Below are positions 18,860 to 27,483 of a stretch of DNA of 64,000 nucleotides, in pieces; position 1 is the first letter of the stretch; each line of letters starts with the position of its first letter. The stretch spans positions 1,310,001 to 1,374,000 of the forward strand of contig NZ_LR027880.1 of NCBI RefSeq assembly GCF_900537995.1, written 5' to 3'. The translations under genes and the position numbers were made by a program. Source of the DNA: Roseburia intestinalis L1-82 (GTDB taxonomy: Bacteria > Bacillota > Clostridia > Lachnospirales > Lachnospiraceae). The notes beneath the pieces were generated by a model. It was given only the letters and a program-made list of their open reading frames with translations. It was not told the DNA's origin and did no database searches.

Positions 18860-18874
18860 GGTCTGAACAGTAAC
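18860..18874. mobile_element. Orphan IS66 end
   Basis: GGTCTGAACAGTAAC is the tip of an IS66 copy (compare 12911-12925), separated from its element by the IS4 insertion. The first nine bases are the IS4 target duplicate. Beyond it normal chromosome resumes. Confidence 0.85.
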
Positions 18875-18966
18875 GGATCGACGGTCTGGAAAAATAAAGG
18901 TCTGCAATTCTGTTGCCAATTGATTAGAACATCGGTATAATCATAGGCAGAGAGGACGGAATATTT

Positions 18967-19437
18967 ATGAATTTCATCTACAAAACAGCCACCCAACAGG
19001 ATATAGACATTTTAGTTACCACCAGGATCGAAGTTTTAAGAGCCGCAAACAAATTAGCCGATCAGGTGGACATGTCCGAAGTTGCGGCACAGTCGAGAGA
19101 CTATTATGAAAAAGCCTTAAAAGACGGCAGCCATACCGCAATACTGGTCTATGACAAAGACCAGATCATCGGCGCGGGCGGTATCAGTTATTTCAGGGTC
19201 ATGCCGACCTATCACAACCCGACCGGAAGGAAAGCTTATATTATGAATATGTATACAAATCCGGCATACCGGCGAAAAGGGATTGCATACCAGACGCTGA
19301 ATTTACTGGTGGCGGATGCAAAGAACAAAGGAATTGATGCGATTTCTTTGGAGGCGACCGAGATGGGACGCCCGCTGTATGAAAAATTCGGGTTTACCGG
19401 GATGAATGATGAAATGGAACTGAAAAAATCAGTTTAA
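18967..19437 (+). CDS. GNAT family N-acetyltransferase
   Basis: 156 residues. Acetyl-CoA binding core: IIGAGGISYF, then MYTNPAYRRKGIAYQTLNLLVADAKNKG with the R/Q-x-x-G-x-G/A motif, and LYEKFGF near the end. GAGG about 11 bases upstream of ATG. Substrate unknown. Confidence 0.9.
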   Translation: MNFIYKTATQQDIDILVTTRIEVLRAANKLADQVDMSEVAAQSRDYYEKALKDGSHTAILVYDKDQIIGAGGISYFRVMPTYHNPTGRKAYIMNMYTNPAYRRKGIAYQTLNLLVADAKNKGIDAISLEATEMGRPLYEKFGFTGMNDEMELKKSV

Positions 19438-19561
19438 GATTTGTTTATATAAGACACCTTTTGTATTTACATTTAGACGTTATCATGATGTAATGAGTGA
19501 AAGTAATGAGACATGCTTACAGGAATGATAAATAACAAATGTAGAACAAAAGGTGTTTTTT

Positions 19562-19840
19562 ATGACGATAAAACAGAGGATTTTCCGGACAAATTCACTT
19601 ATGGTACTGTTTTCCCTTGTAATCCTGCTTTTGATCGGTTGAAGTATGATAAGTATTTTTTAAGACCGGTTTTTAGGGTGGTATAGTGATAATTCTAAAA
19701 TATCAGAAAAGTATGTGGATGCGTATCAGAAGATAGAAAATATGGATTTTTCTGCAGGGGACTGGGAGCAGTACGCTAAGGCGGTGCAGCCATATGACTT
19801 TCATCTGATCGTCCGGGATGAAAATGGAAAAGAGCTTTAA
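19562..19840 (+). pseudogene. Remnant of sensor histidine kinase N-terminus
   Basis: Starts MTIKQRIFRTNSLMVLFSLV, a typical kinase first membrane helix, then hits a stop (TGA at about 19640). After two more stops the frame YSDNSKISEKYVDAYQKIENMDFSAGDWEQY resumes and ends at 19840. No kinase domain follows. An 11-bp inverted repeat ACACCTTTTGT/ACAAAAGGTGT (19454-19464, 19546-19556) brackets its leader. Confidence 0.65.
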
Positions 19841-20106
19841 GACTGGCGGTAAGCAGTTTTTCCGTGCTGTTTCCTGCTGGATGTAGTATTTTTATCAGCT
19901 TTTCCTAAACTTTCCTCAGGCATATTTTTGCGCAGAAAATCATAAGCTTCATTGATCTCCTGTGCAGTAAAATCATAGGCTCTGGTAGAAAATGCTTCCG
20001 TGTCAGGATGTACCCGGTGCATCAGCTGTCGGTATTTCTTTTTGATATCCGTAAGATCTGTTCCAGGGGTGATTCCCAGGATTTTGTACGCCATTGCTTT
20101 TGTCAT
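19837..20106 (-). CDS. Small J-domain protein
   Basis: 89 residues. J domain with the HPD tripeptide in HRVHPDTEAF and helix III FTAQEINEAYDFLR; no G/F, zinc or C-terminal domain. Could recruit DnaK to a specific client. The start lacks a clear ribosome binding site, and the 3-prime end overlaps the remnant kinase by 4 bases. Confidence 0.8.
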   Translation of the reverse strand: MTKAMAYKILGITPGTDLTDIKKKYRQLMHRVHPDTEAFSTRAYDFTAQEINEAYDFLRKNMPEESLGKADKNTTSSRKQHGKTAYRQS

Positions 20107-20211
20107 AAATCGAGTATATCATAAAAGAGAAAAAGGTTGTGGGAAAAATTTAGACATATTAAAAACCACCTTTTGCCCCTAAATCTTCATGGAAAATCAG
20201 GAGGAACACAC

Positions 20212-20939
20212 ATGAGAATCATAATCGTAAGACATGGCGATCCAAATTACGAACTGGACACATTGACAAAAACCGGATGGAGGGAGGCAGAACTTGCAGC
20301 GGAATACCTGGCAAAACTGCGGATAAAGGCATTTTATGTATCACCATTGGGACGGGCACAGGATACCGCTGGATGCACCTTAAAAAAATGAACCGGACGG
20401 CAGAGACACTAGACTGGCTCCGTGAGTTTGAAGCACACATTGACAGGCCGGATGTGAAAAATGAAAAGTCGATCTGCTGGGACTGGCTTCCACAGGACAT
20501 GGAAAAGGATCTGGATCTTTATGACAGGGAGCGCTGGAATAAGACAGACATCATGCGAAAAGGAAATGTGGAAGAAGCTTACCGGTGGGTCTGCGATGGT
20601 CTGGATGCATTACTGAAAAAGCATGGTTATGAGCGGGATGATATGTATTACCGCGTGAATGAGCCAAATCATGACACGATCGTTCTGTTCTGTCATTTCG
20701 GGGTAGAGTGTGTGATGTTAAGCCATCTGTTAAATGTATCTCCAATGGTTTTGTGGCATGGGCTGTGTGCGGCGCCGAGCTCGATCACCAGTATTTATAC
20801 GGAAGAGCGCAGAAAAGGGAGCGCAGGTTTTCGTGTGAATGAATTTGGCAGCACGGCGCATCTGTATGTGGCAGGGGAAAAACCATCCTTTGCAGCGCGG
20901 TTTTGTGAGTGTTATGGGGACGGGGACAGACAGGATTAA
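20212..20939 (+). pseudogene. Histidine phosphatase family protein, frameshifted
   Basis: MRIIIVRHGDPNY (RHG catalytic motif) with AGGAGG 8 bases upstream reads to ACC TTA AAA AAA TGA. The next frame continues KMNRTAETLDWLREF to stop at 20939, including CHFGVECV with the second histidine. One extra A in the A7 run near 20385 would join them into a protein of about 242 residues. Either a broken gene, a sequencing error, or expressed by slippage on the A run. Confidence 0.82.
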
Positions 20940-21029
20940 AATTTTGAATAGCTATTGAAAAAAACTTCCCCTTGCTTTATCATCCACTTAACATATGGAA
21001 ATAGTAGGAAATAAAACGGGGTGAGGTTT

Positions 21030-21803
21030 TTGTCTATTAAGAAAATTGCAAAGGAAGCGGGAGTTTCCACAGCGACAGTCTCGCGGGTGTTGAACAATCC
21101 CGGGTATAAATGTTCTTCGGAGGAATTGCGGGAGCGGATCTGGAAGATTGCCAGAGAACTCAATTATATGCCAAACGAAGCAGCGAGAAATCTAAAAAAG
21201 GGAATTACGGATACCAGTCAGAAAGTGTGGTATCTTGATGTGCTGATGACAAGAACGGGCAATCTTGAGACAGATCCGTTTTTCAGTGAGCTGCTGCGTG
21301 TCATTGAGAGTGAGATCCACAGGCAGGGATGCATACTGATGCATATTTTTCATCAGCCGTTGTTTTCGAATGACAGAAAATGCCGGACGGAAAATATTGA
21401 TAAGGTCATTGCGCAGATGGAGCCGGATGGGGACATCCGCAGTGATGGACTGATCATCATTGGAAAATGTAATGATAATGTATTGAAAAAGTTATCGGCA
21501 AAATACCGGAGCATCGTCTCCGTCAACCGCAATTTAAAATGCCTGAATAAATATAAAAACCGCTATTACGTTCCATCCATTATTTCCAGTGACGATATTG
21601 AGGAGGCACAGTATACCAAACCGATGCTCACCACAGTGCGCCTTCCAAAGGAAGAGATGGGAAAGTTTGCTCTTTATCTTCTGATCGACCGCCTGGGCGG
21701 CGGACATAAGGGAATCGTCCGGACGGAGTTAGAAGGAAAACTGATGATCCGGGAGAGCTGTACGTTAGTGGAGAATGCAAACCGGATGGAATATTATATC
21801 TGA
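21030..21803 (+). pseudogene. LacI-family regulator with internal deletion
   Basis: About 257 residues against 330-350 for the family. DNA-binding headpiece SIKKIAKEAGVSTATVSRVLNN is intact, and the end (TKPMLTTVRLPKEEMGKFA) is normal, but after YYVPSI the frame jumps to ISSDDIEEAQ, removing about 80 residues of the effector domain. The deletion is in frame. It may still bind DNA but is unlikely to sense its sugar. TTG start chosen because GGGGTGAGG precedes it. Confidence 0.78.
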
Positions 21804-21806
21804 GAG

Positions 21807-21833
21807 AAAACAGGTCACGAGCCTGTTTTTTTT
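21807..21833 (+). terminator. Terminator after LacI remnant
   Basis: AACAGG (21809-21814) pairs with CCTGTT (21822-21827), followed by a run of T. Confidence 0.75.
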
Positions 21834-22264
21834 ATGTTACCTAAAACTATCTGTGTAGCGAAAAAATTTACAATAAATTTACCAGACATTTACCATAAGG
21901 AGATTTCAGTAACAACAGGAGAAAGATAAAATAGCCATTGAACAAACAAAAGGAAAGGTAAAAAGGAGCCGGATAAAAAGGTAAGTTAAGGCTTCAAAAG
22001 GAGAAAATCTACAGTGGGATGTCGTGTGGATCGATTCCATGCAGGCAGGTGTGCTTGTATACCGCAAGATGTGTGGAGCGAGGCAGATGTAACAAAAACA
22101 CAGAGAACTCTTTCTGTATGGTTTAAAACCGTCAGGGGGAGTTCTTTTTTATTTAAAGATTGTAAACGTTTGCAGGAAAATAAAGATAATTGCAAAATTA
22201 CGAATAAAAACATACATAAAAAAACGAAACAAACAGTGGAAAAATAAGGAAAATACCATCTGCC
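21834..22264. other. Gene-poor stretch with hairpin
   Basis: No intact gene. At 22010-22090 a short open frame reads WDVVWIDSMQAGVLVYR, faintly like an ABC solute-binding protein remnant. AGAACTC (22104-22110) pairs with GAGTTCT (22139-22145) followed by T6, a terminator-like hairpin. Confidence 0.45.
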
Positions 22265-22700
22265 ATGCAAACGATTACACAATCCGTCGTGGAATCGCAT
22301 ACAAAACTGGTATATAAATACATCAAGCAAGACGTCGAAGCAGAAAACGATCACACAGCAAAAGGAAGAGTCGAGCAGATGGGAACGCCGACAGAGATTT
22401 ATAAAAATCCGAAGACACCGTTTGTGGCGCAGTTTATCGGAGAATCAGCAGTTATTGCGGATTATGACAGACTGAAAGGATTTCATCTGTATCCGGGATG
22501 CAGCAGGGCAATCATACGGCCGGAATTTGTAAAGGCGGTCAGATATGGAACAGAAAAGAGATACCAGAGCCTGTATGCGGAAGGTATCGTGGAACAGAAA
22601 AGTAGAGGTCATTGTATACCGTCTGTATGCGGTGGATGAGAAAGAAGCGCATCTGATACAGAATGAAGGATTCCAGGAAAATGAGATGTTTTATATATAG
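22265..22700 (+). pseudogene. Remnant of ABC transporter ATPase (C-terminal part)
   Basis: From about 22365 the frame reads GRVEQMGTPTEIYKNPKTPF and VAQFIGESA, the end of a sulfate/spermidine-type importer ATPase and start of its TOBE region. Walker A, signature and Walker B are absent. After GIVEQK the frame shifts by one base and continues VEVIVYRLYAVDEKEAHLIQ to stop at 22700. Confidence 0.75.
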
Positions 22701-22781
22701 GAAAAAATTCTGTCCGGAGTGGCGGGCATTGTAAAGATGACGCAGGTTGTAGTTTTTGTTGGAAAACAGGGAGGATGAAAG

Positions 22782-23159
22782 ATGAAGAAAGAAAAAAGAG
22801 TCATACAGGTAATTATAAAAAGTGGTCTGATCACATGGGTTCTGCTGCTTTTGATCTGGCAGACCGGTTCGTTATTTTACAGCGATGATTTTCTTCCGGG
22901 ACCGGTTACCACATTTGCGGGAGCGGGAAAACTGGTGGCAAGCGGAGAGCTTTTCCGGGATATTTTAATCAGTATGCAGCGCGTGTTAAAAGGCTGGCTG
23001 CTTGGAGGGAATCGAATATCTGATCTACACATCAAGACTTTATTATAAGACAGACTGGATCTTTATCGGTATTTTTACACTCGGTATCATTGGTTTTTTA
23101 GCAGACAGGATTTTGCAGTTTGTGGGAAGAAAAGCATTGAAACGGTTTTGTGTGAGATA
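22782..23159 (+). pseudogene. Remnant of ABC transporter permease (SsuC/TauC type)
   Basis: N-terminus with helix SGLITWVLLLLIWQTGSLF and DDFLPGPVTTF, up to QRVLKGWLLG, then a direct jump to the C-terminus GIEYLIYTSRLYYKTDWIF and the last helix IGIFTLGIIGFLADRILQ in another frame. The whole binding-protein-dependent core (about 150 residues) is deleted. Confidence 0.82.
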
Positions 23160-23164
23160 AAACC

Positions 23165-23193
23165 TTGACGTTTCCCGCAAATTGCGCTATAGT
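23165..23193 (+). promoter_or_regulatory. Sigma-A promoter of FUSC gene
   Basis: TTGACG (23165-23170), 17-base spacer, TATAGT (23188-23193). Confidence 0.8.
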
Positions 23194-23237
23194 ACTCTCT
23201 ACTTTACAAAAAACAGTGTAGAAATGGAGAGTACTAT
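23189..23237. promoter_or_regulatory. Inverted repeat spanning -10 box and start codon
   Basis: ATAGTACTCTC (23189-23199) and GAGAGTACTAT (23227-23237) are a perfect 11-bp inverted repeat. The left arm overlaps the -10 box and the right arm overlaps the GGAG site and the start ATG. It can act as an operator or as a 5-prime UTR hairpin hiding the ribosome binding site. Confidence 0.75.
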
Positions 23238-24294
23238 GACATTTTATCAGGAACTTCAGCTCAGTTCGACAGGTTCAAAACAGCTCATCAAAAATACAAC
23301 AGACAAAAAAGAAAAGAGACGTCATATCTTAATCTATAACTTTAAGGTCTATCTGGTGATGGTATTCTGTGTGGCGGTTGTGACCTTATACAGTAAACTG
23401 ACCGGATCGGAAAACAGTGTGGTCGGAGTGACCGTTCTTTTGGCAGTGCTGGTGCTGCGCCAGGCAGATTTTGGGATCAAAACCACGCATGGACTGCTAT
23501 CAATCGCCGGTATTTTTGGAATACTGATCGCGGGACCAAGGCTTAGCAATATGCTTTCGCCCATCCCGGCATTCTTTGTAAACGTATTCTGTATCATGCT
23601 TCTGATGATCTTAGGATGTCACAATGTGGTCATGTACAACCATTCTACGTTTGTACTCGGTTATCTGCTGTTACAGGGATATGACGTGAGCGGACATGCG
23701 TATCTGCTGCGCGTGGAGGGACTGCTTGCCGGAATGGTGATCTGTATGGCGATTTTCTATAAGAATCAGAAAAACAGACCATACCGGAGAACTTTTTTGG
23801 ATCTGTTCCGGGAATTTGATCTTTCCTCTGCCAGAAACCGCTGGTATATAAAACTGACTTTCATTGTTTCCTCTGCGATGCTTGTGATGTCGCTTCTGGG
23901 ACTTCCAAGAGCAATGTGGGCGGGGATCGCCTGTATGTCAGTCTGCCTGCCATTTACGGATGACTGCATGGGAAGGGCAGAGAAAAGAGGCCTTTTTAAT
24001 ATCGTTGGAAGCCTTATTTTTGTGGCATTATATCTGGTTCTTCCGGAATCCATGTATCCGTATATCGGCATGATCGGAGGAATCGGAGTTGGTTATTCTG
24101 CCGGCTATGCATGGCAGACGGCGTTCAATACGTTTGGGGCGTTGTCGATCGCGGCAGGATTGTTTGGACTGCAGAATGCAGTGATTCTGCGTATCGGGGC
24201 AAACATTTTTGGAAGTGTGTATACTGTGATCTGCAATAAAAGTCTGGACCGGCTGGCACAGGTGGTGGAACAGCGGAAAAAAGTAACTGCATAG
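23236..24294 (+). CDS. FUSC-like membrane protein
   Basis: 352 residues with about ten hydrophobic segments in two blocks (about 35-190 and 210-330), matching the FUSC/aromatic-acid exporter fold (half-length, without the usual cytoplasmic domain). Likely an inner-membrane exporter or channel, substrate unknown. Start at ATGACATTT with GGAG 8 bases upstream. A longer frame from 23182 has no ribosome binding site and starts inside the promoter. Confidence 0.7.
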   Translation: MTFYQELQLSSTGSKQLIKNTTDKKEKRRHILIYNFKVYLVMVFCVAVVTLYSKLTGSENSVVGVTVLLAVLVLRQADFGIKTTHGLLSIAGIFGILIAGPRLSNMLSPIPAFFVNVFCIMLLMILGCHNVVMYNHSTFVLGYLLLQGYDVSGHAYLLRVEGLLAGMVICMAIFYKNQKNRPYRRTFLDLFREFDLSSARNRWYIKLTFIVSSAMLVMSLLGLPRAMWAGIACMSVCLPFTDDCMGRAEKRGLFNIVGSLIFVALYLVLPESMYPYIGMIGGIGVGYSAGYAWQTAFNTFGALSIAAGLFGLQNAVILRIGANIFGSVYTVICNKSLDRLAQVVEQRKKVTA

Positions 24295-24335
24295 AGGGCA
24301 CTCACAAAAAATAAAAATCAAAGAATGAATCAAAG

Positions 24336-24381
24336 AAAATCCCCGTATACTGGAACAAGGGCATCCGTATACGGGGATTTT
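24336..24381. terminator. Bidirectional terminator hairpin
   Basis: AAAATCCCCGTATAC (24336-24350) pairs perfectly with GTATACGGGGATTTT (24366-24380). Its right arm is only 9 bases from the next ATG, so it also might control the symporter gene. Confidence 0.85.
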
Positions 24382-24389
24382 AGTGTGCT

Positions 24390-25694
24390 ATGCAAAAAAT
24401 CAGTCAGCTTGCTGCCACGGGGCAGATCCTGCTTCTTCTGGGGACACATCTGTATTTTACATTTCGTCTGCGGTTTATCCAGCGTAAGATCCCATGTGGG
24501 ATCAGGCTTAGTTTTTCCGGGAAAAATAATACTTCCTACTCGGCACTTGCGACAGCGTTGGCGGCGACGATCGGGACGGGAAATATTATCGGTATCTCCA
24601 CGGCGATCGCAGTCGGTGGGGCAGGTGCGGTGTTCTGGTGCTGGATCACCGGTGTGCTTGGAATTGCAACCTGTTATGGAGAATGTTTTTTGTCCATGAA
24701 ATACCGCAAAACGGAAAAAGATGGAAAGAGGATCGGCGGTCCGATGTATGTGTTGGAGAGAGGCATGCAGCAGAAAGGACTTGCGGTCTTATTTTCTGTG
24801 TTTACGATATTAGCGTCGCTTGGGATCGGCAGCAGTGTGCAGGCACATTCGATCAGTGCGGCGATAACGGAACAGATACCGGTATCGCCGCATATCATCG
24901 GCATGGCAGCGGGGGTGCTTGCGGGGAAGGTGATCATCGGTGGCAGCCGGCAGATTGGAAAAGTATGTACCTGGCTGGTTCCTGTGATGAGTGCATTTTA
25001 TTTAGGCGGATGTATTTTTATCCTTATGAAAAATTATACGGTGATCCCGGAGGCAGTAAAAATGATCGTGACCTCTGCGTTTGTGCCGGAGGCTGCCGCA
25101 GGGGGGGTGGTTGGGACAACGGTGATGGCGGGGTTAAGAACCGGGATTTCCAGAGGGCTTTTTACAAATGAGGCGGGACTTGGCTCAATTCCAATGGCAG
25201 CTGCGACGGCGCAGCATGCCTCACCGCGGGATCAGGCTCTTGTCTCCATGACAGGGCCTTTTTGGGATACGGTCGTCATGTGTGCAATCACAGGAATTGC
25301 TTCGGTTTCAAGTATGATTGCCCATCCGGGCAATTATGCGGGGGTGCCGGGGGAGCGGATGTGTTTTGCCGTATTCCGGGAACTGCCGGTGTGGGGCGAT
25401 GAGATGCTGTCGGTTTCATTGGTCTTGTTTGCGTTTGCGACGATCATCGGATGGAATGTCTATGGCGAGTGCGCCGTGCGGTATCTGTTTGGGGAAAAGG
25501 GTGTCCGCATTTACCAGGTCGTTTATATGATGTGCGTTTATTTCGGCGCCGTGATTACTCTCGATGTGGTGTGGGGCATTTCGGATTTGTTTAATTTTCT
25601 GATGGCAGTGCCAAATCTGATCTGTCTTTTGGGACTGCGCCGGGAAATTGAAATAAAAGAGTTACTGTTCACAGGCAGGCATTTTCTGAACTGA
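24390..25694 (+). CDS. Na+/alanine symporter family (AGCS) protein, 3-prime end altered
   Basis: 434 residues, about ten membrane helices. Family motifs ATIGTGNIIGIS and GLFTNEAGLGSIPMAAATA are present, so substrate and sodium sites look intact. The C-terminus after LLGLRREIEIKE is supplied by the miniature element that begins at 25661, replacing the native tail. The ATG has only GGGG 13 bases upstream, inside the hairpin. May still be functional, as the lost residues follow the last helix. Confidence 0.87.
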   Translation: MQKISQLAATGQILLLLGTHLYFTFRLRFIQRKIPCGIRLSFSGKNNTSYSALATALAATIGTGNIIGISTAIAVGGAGAVFWCWITGVLGIATCYGECFLSMKYRKTEKDGKRIGGPMYVLERGMQQKGLAVLFSVFTILASLGIGSSVQAHSISAAITEQIPVSPHIIGMAAGVLAGKVIIGGSRQIGKVCTWLVPVMSAFYLGGCIFILMKNYTVIPEAVKMIVTSAFVPEAAAGGVVGTTVMAGLRTGISRGLFTNEAGLGSIPMAAATAQHASPRDQALVSMTGPFWDTVVMCAITGIASVSSMIAHPGNYAGVPGERMCFAVFRELPVWGDEMLSVSLVLFAFATIIGWNVYGECAVRYLFGEKGVRIYQVVYMMCVYFGAVITLDVVWGISDLFNFLMAVPNLICLLGLRREIEIKELLFTGRHFLN

Positions 25695-25802
25695 AAATGC
25701 CGTATGATACAGTGGTGGCAGCAGATTTTGCCGATTTGGAATGCGAAGCATCGGCAAAATCCGTTACTGGAACGAGGTACGAGTGAACAGTAACATAAAA
25801 GA
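25653..25802. repeat. 8-bp target duplication around miniature element
   Basis: ATAAAAGA at 25653-25660 and again at 25795-25802, directly flanking 25661-25794. Confidence 0.9.
25661..25794. mobile_element. 134-bp MITE with IS66-like ends
   Basis: Terminal inverted repeats GTTACTGTTCAC (25661-25672) and GTGAACAGTAAC (25783-25794). The first eleven bases equal the IS66 tip GTTACTGTTCA of this window, and the target duplication is 8 bp, as for IS66. It has no coding capacity and contains internal palindromes (GCATTTTCTGAACTGAAAATGC; GATTTTGCCGAT..ATCGGCAAAATC). Probably mobilised by the IS66 transposase. Confidence 0.88.
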
Positions 25803-25852
25803 TACAAAAAAGAAATATTAATGTTCAGAGATTTCGCTTTAAAAAATAAAAG

Positions 25853-27270
25853 CCCCTGTTCTGCCTGTGAATTCCAGGCAAAGCAGGGGATATCAATTTT
25901 GGGTATCAAATTACTGTTTTTTTCTGTATAATCACTCAAAAAGGACACCTTTTATTGTATAATTATGTTATGGAACAAAACATACGAAAGAAGGTGTCCT
26001 GAATGAAAAATTAGCATTGAAGAAACTGCTAACTTATATGAAGAGTGTATATAAAATCCCGCAAAAAATCAAGTGTTTAACGGACGAAAGAAAAAGAAAA
26101 TCTATTCCATTGTTTAACATTGTCATGCCGGTACTGCTTTTTCTGATGCTGCAGTATGAAAGTTTCCATACCATTTTTTCAGCCCCTGAAAGCATGTCGA
26201 AAAGACTGAAAAACTGTATCAGTGGAAGGATTCCAAAAGTTGATGCAGTCCGCGACCTTCTCTCCAGAATAAACCCGGATGAAATACGCAGCATACATGA
26301 AGAAATGATTGATATCATAAAACGTAACCGGGTATTCCGGGAAGGAACGATAGGCGGATATGTTGTGGCAGGTCTCGATGGTGTGGAATTATTCAGCAGT
26401 ACAAAAAAATCCTGTCCGAACTGTCTGAGCCGAAAAAAACACACAGGGGAAACCGAATACTTTTACCGGAGTGTGGTGTGCATGATTATAGGTAAATCGC
26501 CACACGTAATTCTGGGGCAGGAAATGTTAAAACCAAGGGATGGTTCTGGGAAAGACGAAGGAGAACTGACAGGCGGAAAAAGGTTGATTGAGCGGCTGAA
26601 GAAACGGCATGGACATTTTGCGGATGTGATTGTGGCGGATGCGTTATATCTGAATGCTCCATTTATCAACACTCTGAAGGAAAATGGTCTGGAAGGGGTG
26701 ATACGCCTGAAAGACGAAAGAAGAATGATTTTTCAGGATGCAGAGCGTCTGTTCAAACAGGATGAGGGAAAAAAGGCATCTTTCTGGAAAGGGAAAAAGA
26801 AGATTGAAGTATGGGATCTTTCTGGTTTTAAGATGGAAGGGTGTCCATATAAACTGCGTGTGGTGCGGTATCATGAGCAGTGGGAAGAAAATGGAAAAGA
26901 AACAGAGCGTTTCATGTGGCTTGTAACGACTCTGGAAGCGGCAGACTACCGAGTCTTATGGGAAATGATGCACCGCAGGTGGGACATTGAGGAGAATGGT
27001 TTCCATCAATTGAAAACGTATTACCACGCAAAGCACTGTTACTGTCGAGATGCGGTTGAAACCATATTTAATCTGATAATCATAGGCTTTAATGTAAGAG
27101 AGTTATATTTGTACCGAAGAAGCCGGAACTTTGCAGGAAGTGGTATAAGCCGAAAGAGCATAAACCGGATTTTTTGCGATGAGCTGCTAACAGAAAAAGT
27201 GAAACAGATTTTATGTGAAAAAGGCGGATAGAAAATCAGCAGAAAAAATATATAGGGAAAAAGCAGGGGG
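25853..27270 (+). mobile_element. IS4/ISNCY-like element
   Basis: One transposase gene flanked by imperfect inverted ends CCCCTGTTCTGCCTG (25853) and, complemented, CCCCTGCTTTTTCCC (27270). Exact tips and target duplication could not be fixed. The leader repeat AGGACACCTT (25940s) / AAGGTGTCCT (25991-26000) can pair to hide the AAGGTG ribosome site. Confidence 0.65.
26017..27231 (+). CDS. DDE transposase
   Basis: 404 residues. DDE core: VAGLDGVELFSS (D), ADVIVADALYLNAPF (D) and MMHRRWDIEENGFHQLKTYYHAKH (E with the R-W-x-I-E-E signature). A CPNC-containing loop follows the first D. A TTG start is used in this frame; a better placed ATG at 26003, right after AAGGTGTCCTGA, stops after three codons in another frame, so a one-base change may have damaged the start. 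Confidence 0.88.
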   Translation: MKKLLTYMKSVYKIPQKIKCLTDERKRKSIPLFNIVMPVLLFLMLQYESFHTIFSAPESMSKRLKNCISGRIPKVDAVRDLLSRINPDEIRSIHEEMIDIIKRNRVFREGTIGGYVVAGLDGVELFSSTKKSCPNCLSRKKHTGETEYFYRSVVCMIIGKSPHVILGQEMLKPRDGSGKDEGELTGGKRLIERLKKRHGHFADVIVADALYLNAPFINTLKENGLEGVIRLKDERRMIFQDAERLFKQDEGKKASFWKGKKKIEVWDLSGFKMEGCPYKLRVVRYHEQWEENGKETERFMWLVTTLEAADYRVLWEMMHRRWDIEENGFHQLKTYYHAKHCYCRDAVETIFNLIIIGFNVRELYLYRRSRNFAGSGISRKSINRIFCDELLTEKVKQILCEKGG

Positions 27271-27393
27271 AATTTTGCGCGTATTGACCAGGAACGAAGG
27301 GTAACCGCAGATGGAATGCTGATAACTGGATTATTTATAAAAATGCATAGATAAAAAAGTTAAAAGCGAAATCCCTGTTAATGTTTACGATAC

Positions 27394-27423
27394 TAGACAA
27401 AACAGAAGCCGAAAGATTATAAT
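27394..27423 (+). promoter_or_regulatory. Promoter upstream of DUF368 gene
   Basis: TAGACA (27394-27399), 18 bases, TATAAT (27418-27423), about 60 bases before the start codon. The rest of 27271-27483 shows nothing else. Confidence 0.65.
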
Positions 27424-27483
27424 AGGCAGTATGGTGTGCAGACAGCACATGTAAATATTAATAAGGAAGAAAGAGGTAACCGT

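Noticed and set aside
22014..22247. Open frame in the gap after LacI remnant
   Set aside because: No ribosome site, odd composition; only a short WDVVWID stretch looks protein-like.
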